The notes: a model not told the origin generated them from the sequence alone. A stretch of 18,622 nucleotides of DNA from an uncultured Lachnospiraceae bacterium (GCA_900548905.1 URMK01000087.1:1-18622), one strand, 5' to 3'; positions 1-6,712 are shown, counted from the stretch's first letter. Numbers and translations are program-made.

Positions 1-53
1 GTGATGGCAGCCGGGGAAACCATGGCGCCGCCAACTTTTTTATCTACATCCAT
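1..53 (-). CDS. possible start of a protein running off the left edge (very uncertain)
   Basis: Read on the minus strand, an ATG at 51-53 opens a frame (MDVDKKVGGAMVSPAAI...) that stays open to the window edge. There is no convincing ribosome binding site upstream, and the fragment is too short to place in a family. Plus-strand frames are also open here: frame 1 ends at a TGA at 61-63, so the edge could equally be the C-terminal tail of a plus-strand gene. Nothing else is visible in 1-112. Confidence 0.15.
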   Translation of the reverse strand, partial: MDVDKKVGGAMVSPAAI

Positions 54-112
54 TCTGCCGTGAGGGGATAAAAGGCCTGGGGATGGAACGGGCAAAAGAA
101 AAGCACCCCGAA

Positions 113-219
113 GGATGCGGTTCTTTCTCGCGTTTGGGTATCCTGTACCACGCTCCGTGGAACCGCATACTGCACAGAGCGTGGCACAGGATACCCAAAC
201 GTGAGAAAGAACCGGATGC
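113..219. repeat. long palindromic element with 38-base arms and flanking GGATGC direct repeats
   Basis: The arms 118-155 and 177-214 are inverted copies that pair over 38 positions, with one G-U wobble and one A-C mismatch around a 21-base loop (156-176). The 6-base sequence GGATGC stands on both sides (113-118 and 214-219), like a short target duplication, although each copy overlaps an arm by a base or more. A second pairing is possible: ATGCGGTTC (115-123) with GAACCGCAT (160-168), plus a small hairpin CCACG/CGTGG (148-152/156-160). The element begins one base past the stop of the 48-residue gene at 220-366, so on the minus strand it could end that transcript, but only a broken T-rich run follows it. 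It encodes no protein. It looks like a REP/MITE-type non-autonomous repeat; whether other genomic copies exist cannot be told from this window. Confidence 0.75.
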
Positions 220-366
220 TTAAACTTGTCTGATTTTCGGCTCCACCGCTTCGGAACGCACATTATGTGTCTGGTTCTGGTTTTCCGGCTTTACCTTTTG
301 TGTTATGCTGTTGAATTTTTCATTGCTTTTCTTTTGGTTATATTTTTCCTGTTTTTCTTTATCCAT
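220..366 (-). CDS. small highly charged hydrophilic protein (48 aa)
   Basis: Starts at the ATG at 364-366, which has GAGGTG just upstream; an earlier in-frame Met at 402 lacks such a site and would overlap the preceding gene. The product is 48 residues, rich in Lys, Glu, Gln and Asn, with a lysine- and glutamate-dense N-terminus and the tail EAVEPKIRQV. It has no hydrophobic segment, cysteine or signal peptide, so it should be soluble and perhaps unstructured. It lies 44 bases downstream of the alpha/beta hydrolase on the same strand, and its stop touches the large palindrome, so the two genes probably share a transcript. I do not recognise the family. Its size and composition are reminiscent of small spore-associated proteins of Clostridia, but that is a guess. 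The good ribosome site and tight packing support it being real. Confidence 0.6.
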   Translation of the reverse strand: MDKEKQEKYNQKKSNEKFNSITQKVKPENQNQTHNVRSEAVEPKIRQV

Positions 367-410
367 TTTATCACCTCGGGAATAGTATGGGCAAATCAGC
401 ACGAACTATT

Positions 411-1184
411 CTATTCCCTGAAAAAAGGCTCTGCAATCGCCAGCCATTCTTCCGGCAGGTAAATGGAGAGGTAGCCGTGGTTGCAGCCTTTCGCTTCATA
501 TATTCTGCAGGATGGCACATAGGAGCAAAACATACGGGCCGATTCCTTCACACATTTCATTTCTTTTTCCCCATACCAGTACATAACCTGTGCTTTCGTA
601 TCCCTGACGCTCTCTTTCAGCCTGTACTCCATCATATAGGTGCGGTACATATGATACAGGGATTCCTTCCTGATACGGGGCATATCCCGGATATAATATG
701 ACTGGATCTCCTCGGGATACTGCATTTTGGCAGGCAGCAGCTTAGGCATCATTGCGATTTGGCGGCGGCAGGCTTTTTCACTGAACATAAATCTGCCGCC
801 GAACCGGATAAAAGCTATACAATAACGCGCCATCAACGGCCTGGGAAAACAAAGGCTTCCGTCAATTATGGCTTTCCGGGTTACATCCGGTTTTCTGGAT
901 AAAAGCTCCATGACAATCTGGCCTCCCAAAGACACCCCTCCCAGCGCAAACAGATATCCTCCGCAGTTTTTTTCTATGTATGCCATCAGCTTATCCGCTG
1001 AATCCTCTGTGGATATATAAGCGGATGCATATTCCTCCCCATGGCCGTCCAGCGTCGGGAGAATCACATGATAGCGATCCGACAATACCCGTGCCTGCCG
1101 CAGGTAATTCCACCAGGCATTTCCGCCTCCATGTATCAGCATAATATGAGGATTGTTTTTATCTCCGAACTCATGAAATTTCAT
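411..1184 (-). CDS. alpha/beta hydrolase
   Basis: A 257-residue soluble alpha/beta-hydrolase. Visible landmarks are the oxyanion-hole motif HGGG (18-21), the nucleophile elbow G-V-S85-L-G-G, and the histidine in GCNHGY (H236). The acid position of the triad is in YWYGEKE, where Glu208 stands in place of the more usual Asp. A mobile helical lid would lie between about residues 110 and 190. No signal peptide is present, so the enzyme is cytoplasmic. The family includes esterases, lipases and C-C bond hydrolases, and nothing here fixes the substrate. The ATG at 1184 has GAAAGG seven bases upstream. The small charged-protein gene follows 44 bases downstream, and a promoter lies at 1378-1386. It is divergent from the glycosidase cluster, with no evidence of a shared role. 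Confidence 0.85.
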   Translation of the reverse strand: MKFHEFGDKNNPHIMLIHGGGNAWWNYLRQARVLSDRYHVILPTLDGHGEEYASAYISTEDSADKLMAYIEKNCGGYLFALGGVSLGGQIVMELLSRKPDVTRKAIIDGSLCFPRPLMARYCIAFIRFGGRFMFSEKACRRQIAMMPKLLPAKMQYPEEIQSYYIRDMPRIRKESLYHMYRTYMMEYRLKESVRDTKAQVMYWYGEKEMKCVKESARMFCSYVPSCRIYEAKGCNHGYLSIYLPEEWLAIAEPFFRE

Positions 1185-1207
1185 ATCTATACCTTTCGTA
1201 TTACAAT

Positions 1208-1351
1208 CTAAAACTTCACAGTATCCTTTCGCCTTCGCTTAATTCCGATAAAAATTCTCCGGCAGTAAAAGAAGCAATCATCTGATGCCGCTTTTTTTGC
1301 CAGTGTTCTTTTTCCGGAACCGCAGCAACCCATTCTATACCTTTTTACCAC
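1208..1351 (-). pseudogene. short coding-like remnant upstream of the hydrolase, frameshifted in an A-run
   Basis: A GTG at 1349-1351 with GGGAG five bases upstream opens a 47-residue frame ending at TAG (1208-1210), but that product is an unlikely string rich in Cys, Lys and Arg. The next frame reads much more like protein (EWVAAVPEKEHWQKK... ending SEGERIL at the TGA at 1216-1218), yet it has no start because TAA precedes it. Removing one A from the five-A run right after the GTG (antisense to 1343-1347) joins the good start to the good frame and gives about 44 residues. So this may be a recently frameshifted small gene, a sequencing error, or a programmed slip. It would be the first gene of the hydrolase transcript. 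Family not recognised. Confidence 0.4.
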
Positions 1352-1377
1352 TTTTTCTCTCCCTTCTTAATACCTGG

Positions 1378-1386
1378 ATTATAGCA
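1378..1386 (-). promoter_or_regulatory. extended -10 promoter for the hydrolase transcript
   Basis: The minus strand reads TGC-TATAAT (TATAAT at 1383-1378), a perfect extended -10 element. The hexamer 17 bases upstream (ATCTCA) is a poor -35, which an extended -10 can tolerate. Transcription would start near 1371 and cover the frameshifted small frame, the hydrolase and the 48-residue gene. Confidence 0.55.
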
Positions 1387-1451
1387 TACCCGGCCACAGA
1401 TGAGATATAAAGAAATAAAAAGCAGATAGGAATGAACCCCCATGAATTTTA

Positions 1452-1460
1452 TGGTATACT
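1452..1460 (+). promoter_or_regulatory. extended -10 promoter of the glycosidase gene, overlapping a possible GntR operator
   Basis: TGG-TATACT (1452-1460) is an extended -10 element with no clear -35. The same bases form TGGTATACTG, which matches 8 of 10 positions of TGGTATACCA, the operator core known for UxuR-type members of the FadR subfamily. A repressor bound here would block the promoter directly. The 365-base gap 1185-1550 holds this site, the opposing promoter at 1378-1386, the frameshifted remnant and a leader hairpin at 1520-1535; I see nothing else in it. Confidence 0.45.
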
Positions 1461-1519
1461 GATCCCATATTGGTACCGGTGTTGCGGTTCTTCCCATATG
1501 TACATAAAAAGCTATCCCC

Positions 1520-1535
1520 GCACGCAGCGGCGTGC
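1520..1535 (+). other. short leader hairpin before the glycosidase ribosome site
   Basis: GCACGC (1520-1525) and GCGTGC (1530-1535) form a perfect 6-bp GC-rich stem with the 4-base loop AGCG. It ends five bases before the AGGAG at 1540-1544. It is not followed by a T-run, so it is not a terminator. It might affect ribosome access or mRNA stability, or be incidental. Confidence 0.3.
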
Positions 1536-1550
1536 AGACAGGAGTAAGAC

Positions 1551-3917
1551 ATGACCTTTTTCAAACAAGCAAAGCCGGTTTGGCTGGCCGGCAGAGAAAC
1601 AGAAAAAAACTGCGGTGCAGGGTTTGTGTGCCGTTTTTCTTCCGGAGAGGTTACCGGGGAGGAACTTGTACTGTCCATAGCTTCCTCCGGCATTTATCGT
1701 GCCTGCCTGAATGGAGACTTTCTTGGCCATGGTCCCGCCAGGGCCGCCCACGGTTATTTCCGGGTGGATCGTATCGGAATCCCGGTTAATCAGCTGCAGA
1801 AGGATAACATCCTGACAATTGAAGTTCTCAGTTTCTGTGTCAACAGCTTTTATATTCCGGATCAGCCCGGTTTTCTACAGGCAGAGCTGCGCTGTGAAGA
1901 TAAAATACTCAGGTTTACGGACACGGAAGGAACTTTTCAGGCACACCTCCTGAAGGAACGCCGCCAAAGAGTACAGCGCTACAGCTTCCAGCGTCCTTTT
2001 ATCGAAGCCTTCCGGCTGGAAAAAGGTTTTGACGACTGGAAAAAAGGCCTGGCAGCATCCGGCGAGCCTTTATGCCGCCAGGAGGAGAAACGTCTTCTGG
2101 AACGGCGGGTTCCCTGGCCTCTCTTTCCGGTACGCCCCCTCTCCCGGATCCTTGCCGGAGGCACCTTTGCTTCGGGAAGAACAGAACTTCCCATCTGGAA
2201 GGACCGTGCCCTGTTTGAAATTGGAGATACCATCCGCGGTTTTCCCATAGAAGAACTGGAGGAAAAGGTATCTGTTATCCTGGACGGCTGTAGTACCCTT
2301 ACCCTTACGCCGGAGGAACGGCCTGTCTGCCTTTCTGACGGACAGCCCCTGTTGGATCATACCTTCTTTATTGCTGATGCAGGCCGTAATACCACAGGTT
2401 TTATCGGTATTTCCCTGGAATGTACACAAACCTCTCAGGTCTATATTACTTTTGACGAGGTTCTTCTTAACGGAGACGTTTCTTATAACCGAATGTCCTG
2501 CGTCAATGCGATCAGCCTGGATCTAAAGCCGGGCAGCTATGTGCTGGAAACCATCCAGCCCTATACCTGCCGCTATATGAAACCCATGGTTTTTTCGGGC
2601 GGTGTCACAATACGGGATATGTACATCCGGGAACTGAAAAATCCAGATGTTTGCCGGGCGTCCTTTTCCTCCGGTGATGAAGCCCTTAACCGGATTTATG
2701 AAGCCGGCCGGGAAACCTTCGCCCAGAATGCCCTTGATGTTTACATGGACTGTCCGTCCAGGGAACGGGCCGGCTGGCTGTGCGACAGCTTCTTCACCGC
2801 ACGGACGGAAATGGATCTTACCGGCAACCACCTTGTGGAAGATAACTTTCTGGAAAACTACCTGCTTCCTGAACATTTTCAGCACCTGCCCCAGGGAATG
2901 GTACCCATGTGCTACCCTTCGGATCACACAGACGGCGTATATATCGCCAACTGGGCTCTTTGGTTTATCCTGGAGCTGTACGAGTACCGGTTCCGAAGCC
3001 CGGGCAGCTCCCTGATTCCCGCCCTGGAGAAACGGGTGGACGGGATCCTCTCTTTTCTGGCGCCCCTGGAAAATGAGGACGGTCTGCTGGAGGACGTACC
3101 CGGCTGGGTCTTTGTGGAATGGTCCAAAGCCAATGAACTTACCGACGGAGTCAATTATCCCTCCAATATGCTTTACAGCGCCGCCCTGCTTGCCGCTGCC
3201 AGCCTGTATCAAAAGGAAGAATACCGGGAAAAAGGGGTTCGAATCCGTCGCCTTATCCAGGAACAGTCTTATGACGGCCGGTGGTTCTGCGATCATGCAC
3301 TGCGGGTAAACGGAAAACTGGTCAGGCAGCCCGACGCCACGGAGGTCTGTCAATACTACGCCTTCTTTTTCGGTATCGCACAAAAGAAGGAGTATCCCGC
3401 CCTCTACAGCTGCCTTATGGATGAGTTCGGGCCGGATCGGGAATCCCGGGGACTCCATCCCGACATCTGGCCGGCAAATGCTTTTATCGGGAACTATCTG
3501 CGTATGGAGCTTCTGTCACAGGCAGGGCGGCCTGCCCAGCTTCTCAGGGAAGCCAGGGAATACTTTGACTATATGGCCCTTAAAACAGGAACCTTATGGG
3601 AAAACACCGGGGATTATGCCAGCTGCAATCATGGGTTTGCTTCCCATATCCTGCATTGCTTTTACAGAGATATTCTTGGCGTCGCCGGCATAGAAAACCA
3701 CCTTATATGCCTCAGCTTCCACGATCTTCCCCTGACAGAATGCCGGGGCACTCTGCCGACGGCCGACGGCCCCCTTTCTGTTGAATGGATCCGCAGCGAT
3801 AACACCATCCGGGCCTGTGTCCATGTTCCTGAAGGTTTCCAGATACAAGCTTCCTGTACCGATGGCCTCCTGCTGGAATTGCAGACAGAGACTGCGTCCA
3901 AAAAACGATTGCAGTAA
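1551..3917 (+). CDS. GH78-type alpha-L-rhamnosidase-like glycoside hydrolase
   Basis: A 788-residue cytoplasmic enzyme (no signal peptide) with a beta-rich N-terminal region resembling the rhamnosidase N domain (about 30-350, e.g. SGIYRACLNGDFLGHGPAR), an (alpha/alpha)6 barrel (about 360-710) and a short C-terminal beta domain. In D-C-P-S-R-E-R-A-G-W-L-C-D, residues D400, E405 and D412 have exactly the spacing of the catalytic and substrate-binding acids D567/E572/D579 of Bacillus RhaB. E684 in GTLWEN matches the distal general base. GH78 enzymes are inverting exo-alpha-L-rhamnosidases acting on oligosaccharides and glycosides. Start: ATG at 1551 with AGGAG eight bases upstream. The GntR gene follows after 12 bases, so they form one transcript. 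The motif is a divergent GH78 form (SRERAGWLCD rather than QRDERLGWTGD), so the true sugar could differ from L-rhamnose. Confidence 0.82.
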   Translation: MTFFKQAKPVWLAGRETEKNCGAGFVCRFSSGEVTGEELVLSIASSGIYRACLNGDFLGHGPARAAHGYFRVDRIGIPVNQLQKDNILTIEVLSFCVNSFYIPDQPGFLQAELRCEDKILRFTDTEGTFQAHLLKERRQRVQRYSFQRPFIEAFRLEKGFDDWKKGLAASGEPLCRQEEKRLLERRVPWPLFPVRPLSRILAGGTFASGRTELPIWKDRALFEIGDTIRGFPIEELEEKVSVILDGCSTLTLTPEERPVCLSDGQPLLDHTFFIADAGRNTTGFIGISLECTQTSQVYITFDEVLLNGDVSYNRMSCVNAISLDLKPGSYVLETIQPYTCRYMKPMVFSGGVTIRDMYIRELKNPDVCRASFSSGDEALNRIYEAGRETFAQNALDVYMDCPSRERAGWLCDSFFTARTEMDLTGNHLVEDNFLENYLLPEHFQHLPQGMVPMCYPSDHTDGVYIANWALWFILELYEYRFRSPGSSLIPALEKRVDGILSFLAPLENEDGLLEDVPGWVFVEWSKANELTDGVNYPSNMLYSAALLAAASLYQKEEYREKGVRIRRLIQEQSYDGRWFCDHALRVNGKLVRQPDATEVCQYYAFFFGIAQKKEYPALYSCLMDEFGPDRESRGLHPDIWPANAFIGNYLRMELLSQAGRPAQLLREAREYFDYMALKTGTLWENTGDYASCNHGFASHILHCFYRDILGVAGIENHLICLSFHDLPLTECRGTLPTADGPLSVEWIRSDNTIRACVHVPEGFQIQASCTDGLLLELQTETASKKRLQ

Positions 3918-3929
3918 AGGGAGGGCGCT

Positions 3930-4646
3930 ATGGACGGATTTGCCAACTTGAAAAGCAAACTTCTGGCAGAGCAGATACAGGATCAGCTTTTCCGTTATAT
4001 TCTGGATACTCCTGTCTGCGTTGGTTCCAGGCTTCCTAATGAATTCGAACTCGGGCGCCTGTTCGGAGTGGGCCGAAGCACAATCCGGGAAGCGGTAAAA
4101 CTGCTGGCTTCCCGGGGAATCCTGGAGGTACGGCGAGGCTCCGGAACCTATGTGATCGGTACCACACCGTCAGATTTGGATCCGCTGGGCCTGCGGGCCA
4201 TTGAAGACAAAATGGCTCTGGCTCTCGATCTGGTTGATGTCCGTATTATGCTGGAACCGGGAATTGCGGAAATGGCGGCCCTTCATGCCTCCCCTGCGGA
4301 CATTAAAAAGCTGGGGGACCTCTGCCGGAAAATCGAAGAACGGATTGCCCGCAAGGAAAGCTATATTGATGAAGATATCGCCTTTCATTCCTGTGTGGCG
4401 GAATGCTCCGGCAATGTAGTCGTAAAGCAGCTCATACCAATTATCGATACAGCCGTATTAATGTTTGTCAATGTTACGCATCAACGGCTGACCCAGGAAA
4501 CCGTACGCACACACCGGGCGATCACGGATGCCGTTGCAGAACATGATACGATTGGGGCAAAAACCGCCATGATGATGCACCTGACCTATAACCGGGAAAT
4601 GATCAAATATCTGATCAAGAGAGAACAAAAGACATATCCGGAATAG
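3930..4646 (+). CDS. GntR-family transcriptional regulator, FadR subfamily (FCD domain)
   Basis: A 238-residue DNA-binding regulator. The N-terminal winged helix-turn-helix (about 8-76) carries LPNEFELGRLFGVGRSTIRE and the wing RRGSGTYVI. The C-terminal all-helical FCD ligand domain (about 95-225) keeps the metal-site residues D149, H153, H195 and H217; such sites in the family bind Zn/Ni and often sugar-acid or carboxylate ligands. The start ATG at 3930 has GGGAGG six bases upstream. It lies 12 bases after the glycosidase and is closed by a strong terminator at 4693-4730. The neighbouring dehydratase suggests a hexuronate- or aldonate-type ligand (inference). It probably represses the glycosidase and dehydratase promoters; candidate sites are at 1452-1461, 4825-4834 and 4882-4892. 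Confidence 0.88.
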   Translation: MDGFANLKSKLLAEQIQDQLFRYILDTPVCVGSRLPNEFELGRLFGVGRSTIREAVKLLASRGILEVRRGSGTYVIGTTPSDLDPLGLRAIEDKMALALDLVDVRIMLEPGIAEMAALHASPADIKKLGDLCRKIEERIARKESYIDEDIAFHSCVAECSGNVVVKQLIPIIDTAVLMFVNVTHQRLTQETVRTHRAITDAVAEHDTIGAKTAMMMHLTYNREMIKYLIKREQKTYPE

Positions 4647-4692
4647 GAACCGGATTCCCCCCTGTATCAGGAATTATCAAAAATTTAATGCA

Positions 4693-4730
4693 GAGCCAAA
4701 GACATCTGATGACTTTGGCTCAATTTTTAA
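4693..4730 (+). terminator. rho-independent terminator after the GntR gene, loop carries an operator-like dyad
   Basis: A perfect 9-bp stem, GAGCCAAAG (4693-4701) with CTTTGGCTC (4713-4721), closes an 11-base loop and is followed by AATTTTTAA. The loop ACATCTGATGA matches, in 10 of 11 bases, the perfect dyad ACATCTGATGT found just downstream of the dehydratase promoter. The terminator separates the glycosidase/regulator transcript from the dehydratase. Confidence 0.82.
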
Positions 4731-4824
4731 TTCTTAAAACTAATATTACTTCCGTGGACTGTTTTAAACTAATAAATTGTAGAAAACAGCAGAAAAAACA
4801 AACATAAATAAGTCAAAAAGTAGA

Positions 4825-4834
4825 ACGTATACCG
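4825..4834. promoter_or_regulatory. possible GntR operator upstream of the dehydratase promoter
   Basis: ACGTATACCG centres on the palindrome GTATAC (4827-4832) and shares GTATACC with the sequence overlapping the glycosidase promoter. It matches 7 of 10 positions of the UxuR-type core TGGTATACCA. It lies directly upstream of the -35 hexamer. This rests on sequence resemblance only. Confidence 0.25.
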
Positions 4835-4840
4835 GACGAC

Positions 4841-4869
4841 TTGCTATGAATTATCAGAAATGGTAGGAT
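4841..4869 (+). promoter_or_regulatory. sigma-A-type promoter of the dehydratase gene
   Basis: TTGCTA (4841-4846), a 17-base spacer and TAGGAT (4864-4869), preceded by TGG, which adds an extended -10. Transcription would start near 4876. The 11-base dyad at 4882-4892 would lie just inside the transcript. Confidence 0.6.
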
Positions 4870-4881
4870 AAAAGCAGCAAA

Positions 4882-4892
4882 ACATCTGATGT
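4882..4892. promoter_or_regulatory. candidate operator: perfect dyad ACATC-T-GATGT
   Basis: A perfect 11-base inverted repeat with a single central T, just downstream of the predicted start of transcription of the dehydratase gene, a typical repressor position. Related copies are at 4702-4712 (10 of 11 bases) and 1279-1287 (the 9-base core). It does not fit the usual GntR pattern, GT-N3-AC, so the binding protein is unknown. Confidence 0.35.
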
Positions 4893-4939
4893 ATTCTCTT
4901 TTACAAAACAAAGCCATATCCATAGAAGGAGGATTTTTT

Positions 4940-6664
4940 ATGAAAGAATGGAACAGCCAGCGGGTCAGGGCCCTGGCACCGGAAAACGACCCGCTTAAAC
5001 TCGGCATGGGCTGGACAGCGGCCGATCTTGACAAGCCGCAAATCATGGTGGAAAGCACCTTCGGCGACAGTCATCCGGGGAGCGCCCACCTGAACCAGTT
5101 TGTGGAAGAAGCCATGCGCGGAATAAAAGATGCCGGCGGACGAGGCGCCAGGTACTATACTACCGATATCTGCGACGGTATTGCCCAGGGACATGACGGG
5201 ATCAATTATTCCCTTGCACACCGGGATATGATCGCCAATATGATTGAAATCCATGGAAATTCCACCGGCTTTGACGGCGGTGTATTCATTGCCAGCTGTG
5301 ACAAATCCGTTCCCGCCTGCCTGATGGGACTTGCCAGACTGGATATGCCCTCTATTGTAATTACAGGCGGCGTTATGGAGGCAGGGCCGGATCTTTTGAC
5401 CCTGGAGCAGATCGGGGCCTATTCCGCCATGTACCAGAGGGGCGAAATCACGGAAGAAAAGCTGACCTATTATAAGCATAACGCCTGCCCTTCCTGTGGG
5501 GCCTGCTCTTTTATGGGCACCGCATCCACCATGCAGATAATGGCGGAAGCATTGGGTCTTATGCTCCCCGGATCGGCCCTGATGCCGGCAACCTGCCCGG
5601 AACTGAAGGAAATGGCCTATAAAGCGGGATTGCAGGTAATGAAGCTTGCCGGACTGGGCCTTAAAGTAAGCGATATCGTAACCATGAAGTCCTTTGAAAA
5701 TGCCATCATGGTTCACGCCGCCATATCCGGATCCACCAACTCCCTGCTTCATATTCCTGCCATGGCGCATGAACTGGGCCTTGAAATAGACGGGGACACC
5801 TTCGACCGCATGCACAGGGGCGCCCATTATCTGCTGGATATCCGTCCTGCAGGCAAATGGCCCGCTCAGTTCTTCTACTATGCCGGCGGCGTCCCGGCTG
5901 TCATGGAAGAAATCAAATCCATGCTTCATCTGGATGTCATGACCGTTACCGGCAAAACACTGGGAGAAAACCTGGAAGAGCTGAAACAGAATGGCTTTTA
6001 TGATCGCAGCCATACCTATTTGGAAAAATGGAACCTGAAACCAACCGATATCATCCGCAGCTTCAATACCCCTATCGGCACCGACGGCACTGTAGCTGTT
6101 CTGCGCGGCAACCTGGCGCCGGAAGGATCTGTGGTAAAGCACTCCGCTGTCCCCGAGGAAATGTTCCGGGCGGTGCTGAAGGCAAGACCCTTCGACTGTG
6201 AAGAGGATGCTATCGCCGCCGTACTTTCCGGCAGCATCCATCCCGGCGACGCGGTATTTATCCGCTATGAAGGCCCGAAGGGATCCGGGATGCCGGAAAT
6301 GTTCTATACCACGGAAGCCATTTCCTCCGATCCGGAGCTTGGCAAATCCATTGCCCTGATCACCGACGGACGTTTTTCCGGCGCTTCCAAAGGCCCGGCA
6401 ATCGGCCATGTCTCCCCGGAAGCAGCAGAAGGCGGTCCTATTGCTTTGGTAGAAGAGGGCGATCTCATCCGCATTGACATTCCCGAACGGCTCCTGGAAA
6501 TTACAGGCATAAAAGGGCGGGAACTTCCCCCGGAGGAAGTGGATCGGATTCTTTCGGAACGGAAAAAGAACCTGCAGCCCCGGGAACCCAAATACAAAAA
6601 AGGAGTGCTGAAAATCTACTCCGAACATGCCGTTTCCCCCATGAAGGGCGGTTACATGGAATAG
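4940..6664 (+). CDS. IlvD/Edd-family dehydratase, probable sugar-acid (aldonate) dehydratase
   Basis: A 574-residue iron-sulphur dehydratase that removes water from a 2,3-dihydroxy acid to give a 2-keto-3-deoxy acid. Cluster-ligand candidates are C78 (TTDICDG), C120 (ASCDK) and C199 (CPSCGACSFMGTASTM). D79, D121 and K122 match the Mg site, and S480 (TDGRFSGASKG) matches the catalytic serine, the same number as in the characterised L-arabinonate dehydratase. The start is the ATG at 4940 after AAGGAGG (4927-4933); an earlier Met at 4889 lies before that site and adds a non-conserved 17 residues. The family covers IlvD (branched-chain amino acids), Edd (6-phosphogluconate) and aldonate dehydratases. 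The absence of other ilv genes and the adjacent glycosidase and GntR regulator favour a sugar-acid substrate, for example a pentonate or hexonate (inference). Confidence 0.85.
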   Translation: MKEWNSQRVRALAPENDPLKLGMGWTAADLDKPQIMVESTFGDSHPGSAHLNQFVEEAMRGIKDAGGRGARYYTTDICDGIAQGHDGINYSLAHRDMIANMIEIHGNSTGFDGGVFIASCDKSVPACLMGLARLDMPSIVITGGVMEAGPDLLTLEQIGAYSAMYQRGEITEEKLTYYKHNACPSCGACSFMGTASTMQIMAEALGLMLPGSALMPATCPELKEMAYKAGLQVMKLAGLGLKVSDIVTMKSFENAIMVHAAISGSTNSLLHIPAMAHELGLEIDGDTFDRMHRGAHYLLDIRPAGKWPAQFFYYAGGVPAVMEEIKSMLHLDVMTVTGKTLGENLEELKQNGFYDRSHTYLEKWNLKPTDIIRSFNTPIGTDGTVAVLRGNLAPEGSVVKHSAVPEEMFRAVLKARPFDCEEDAIAAVLSGSIHPGDAVFIRYEGPKGSGMPEMFYTTEAISSDPELGKSIALITDGRFSGASKGPAIGHVSPEAAEGGPIALVEEGDLIRIDIPERLLEITGIKGRELPPEEVDRILSERKKNLQPREPKYKKGVLKIYSEHAVSPMKGGYME

Positions 6665-6712
6665 CAGGCCCTATTACATCCTCACTTTCTTTTCGTCGCT
6701 TTTTATCCCCGG

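Noticed and set aside
113..219. A CRISPR repeat or tRNA-like structure
   Set aside because: There is only one inverted pair with no spaced repeats, and the fold has no tRNA arms or CCA end.
226..701. Plus-strand open frames at 226-462 and 387-701
   Set aside because: They lie opposite the small charged protein and the hydrolase, lack ribosome sites and have no domain; the minus-strand genes have clear motifs or start signals.
2523..3458. 311-residue open frame on the minus strand, inside the glycosidase gene
   Set aside because: Antisense to the GH78 catalytic region, whose active-site residues prove the plus-strand frame.
4647..4939. A riboswitch in the gap before the dehydratase
   Set aside because: The gap is explained by a terminator, a promoter and short dyads; the mRNA leader is only about 65 bases and shows no known aptamer pattern.
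4901..6628. 575-residue open frame on the minus strand, opposite the dehydratase
   Set aside because: It is the antisense shadow of a well-conserved gene, caused by codon bias; the sequence has no recognisable domain and no ribosome site.
1551..6664. The dehydratase as a true IlvD of branched-chain amino acid synthesis
   Set aside because: No ilv or leu gene is near and the linked genes handle sugars; it is kept as the main alternative in the entry rather than the call.
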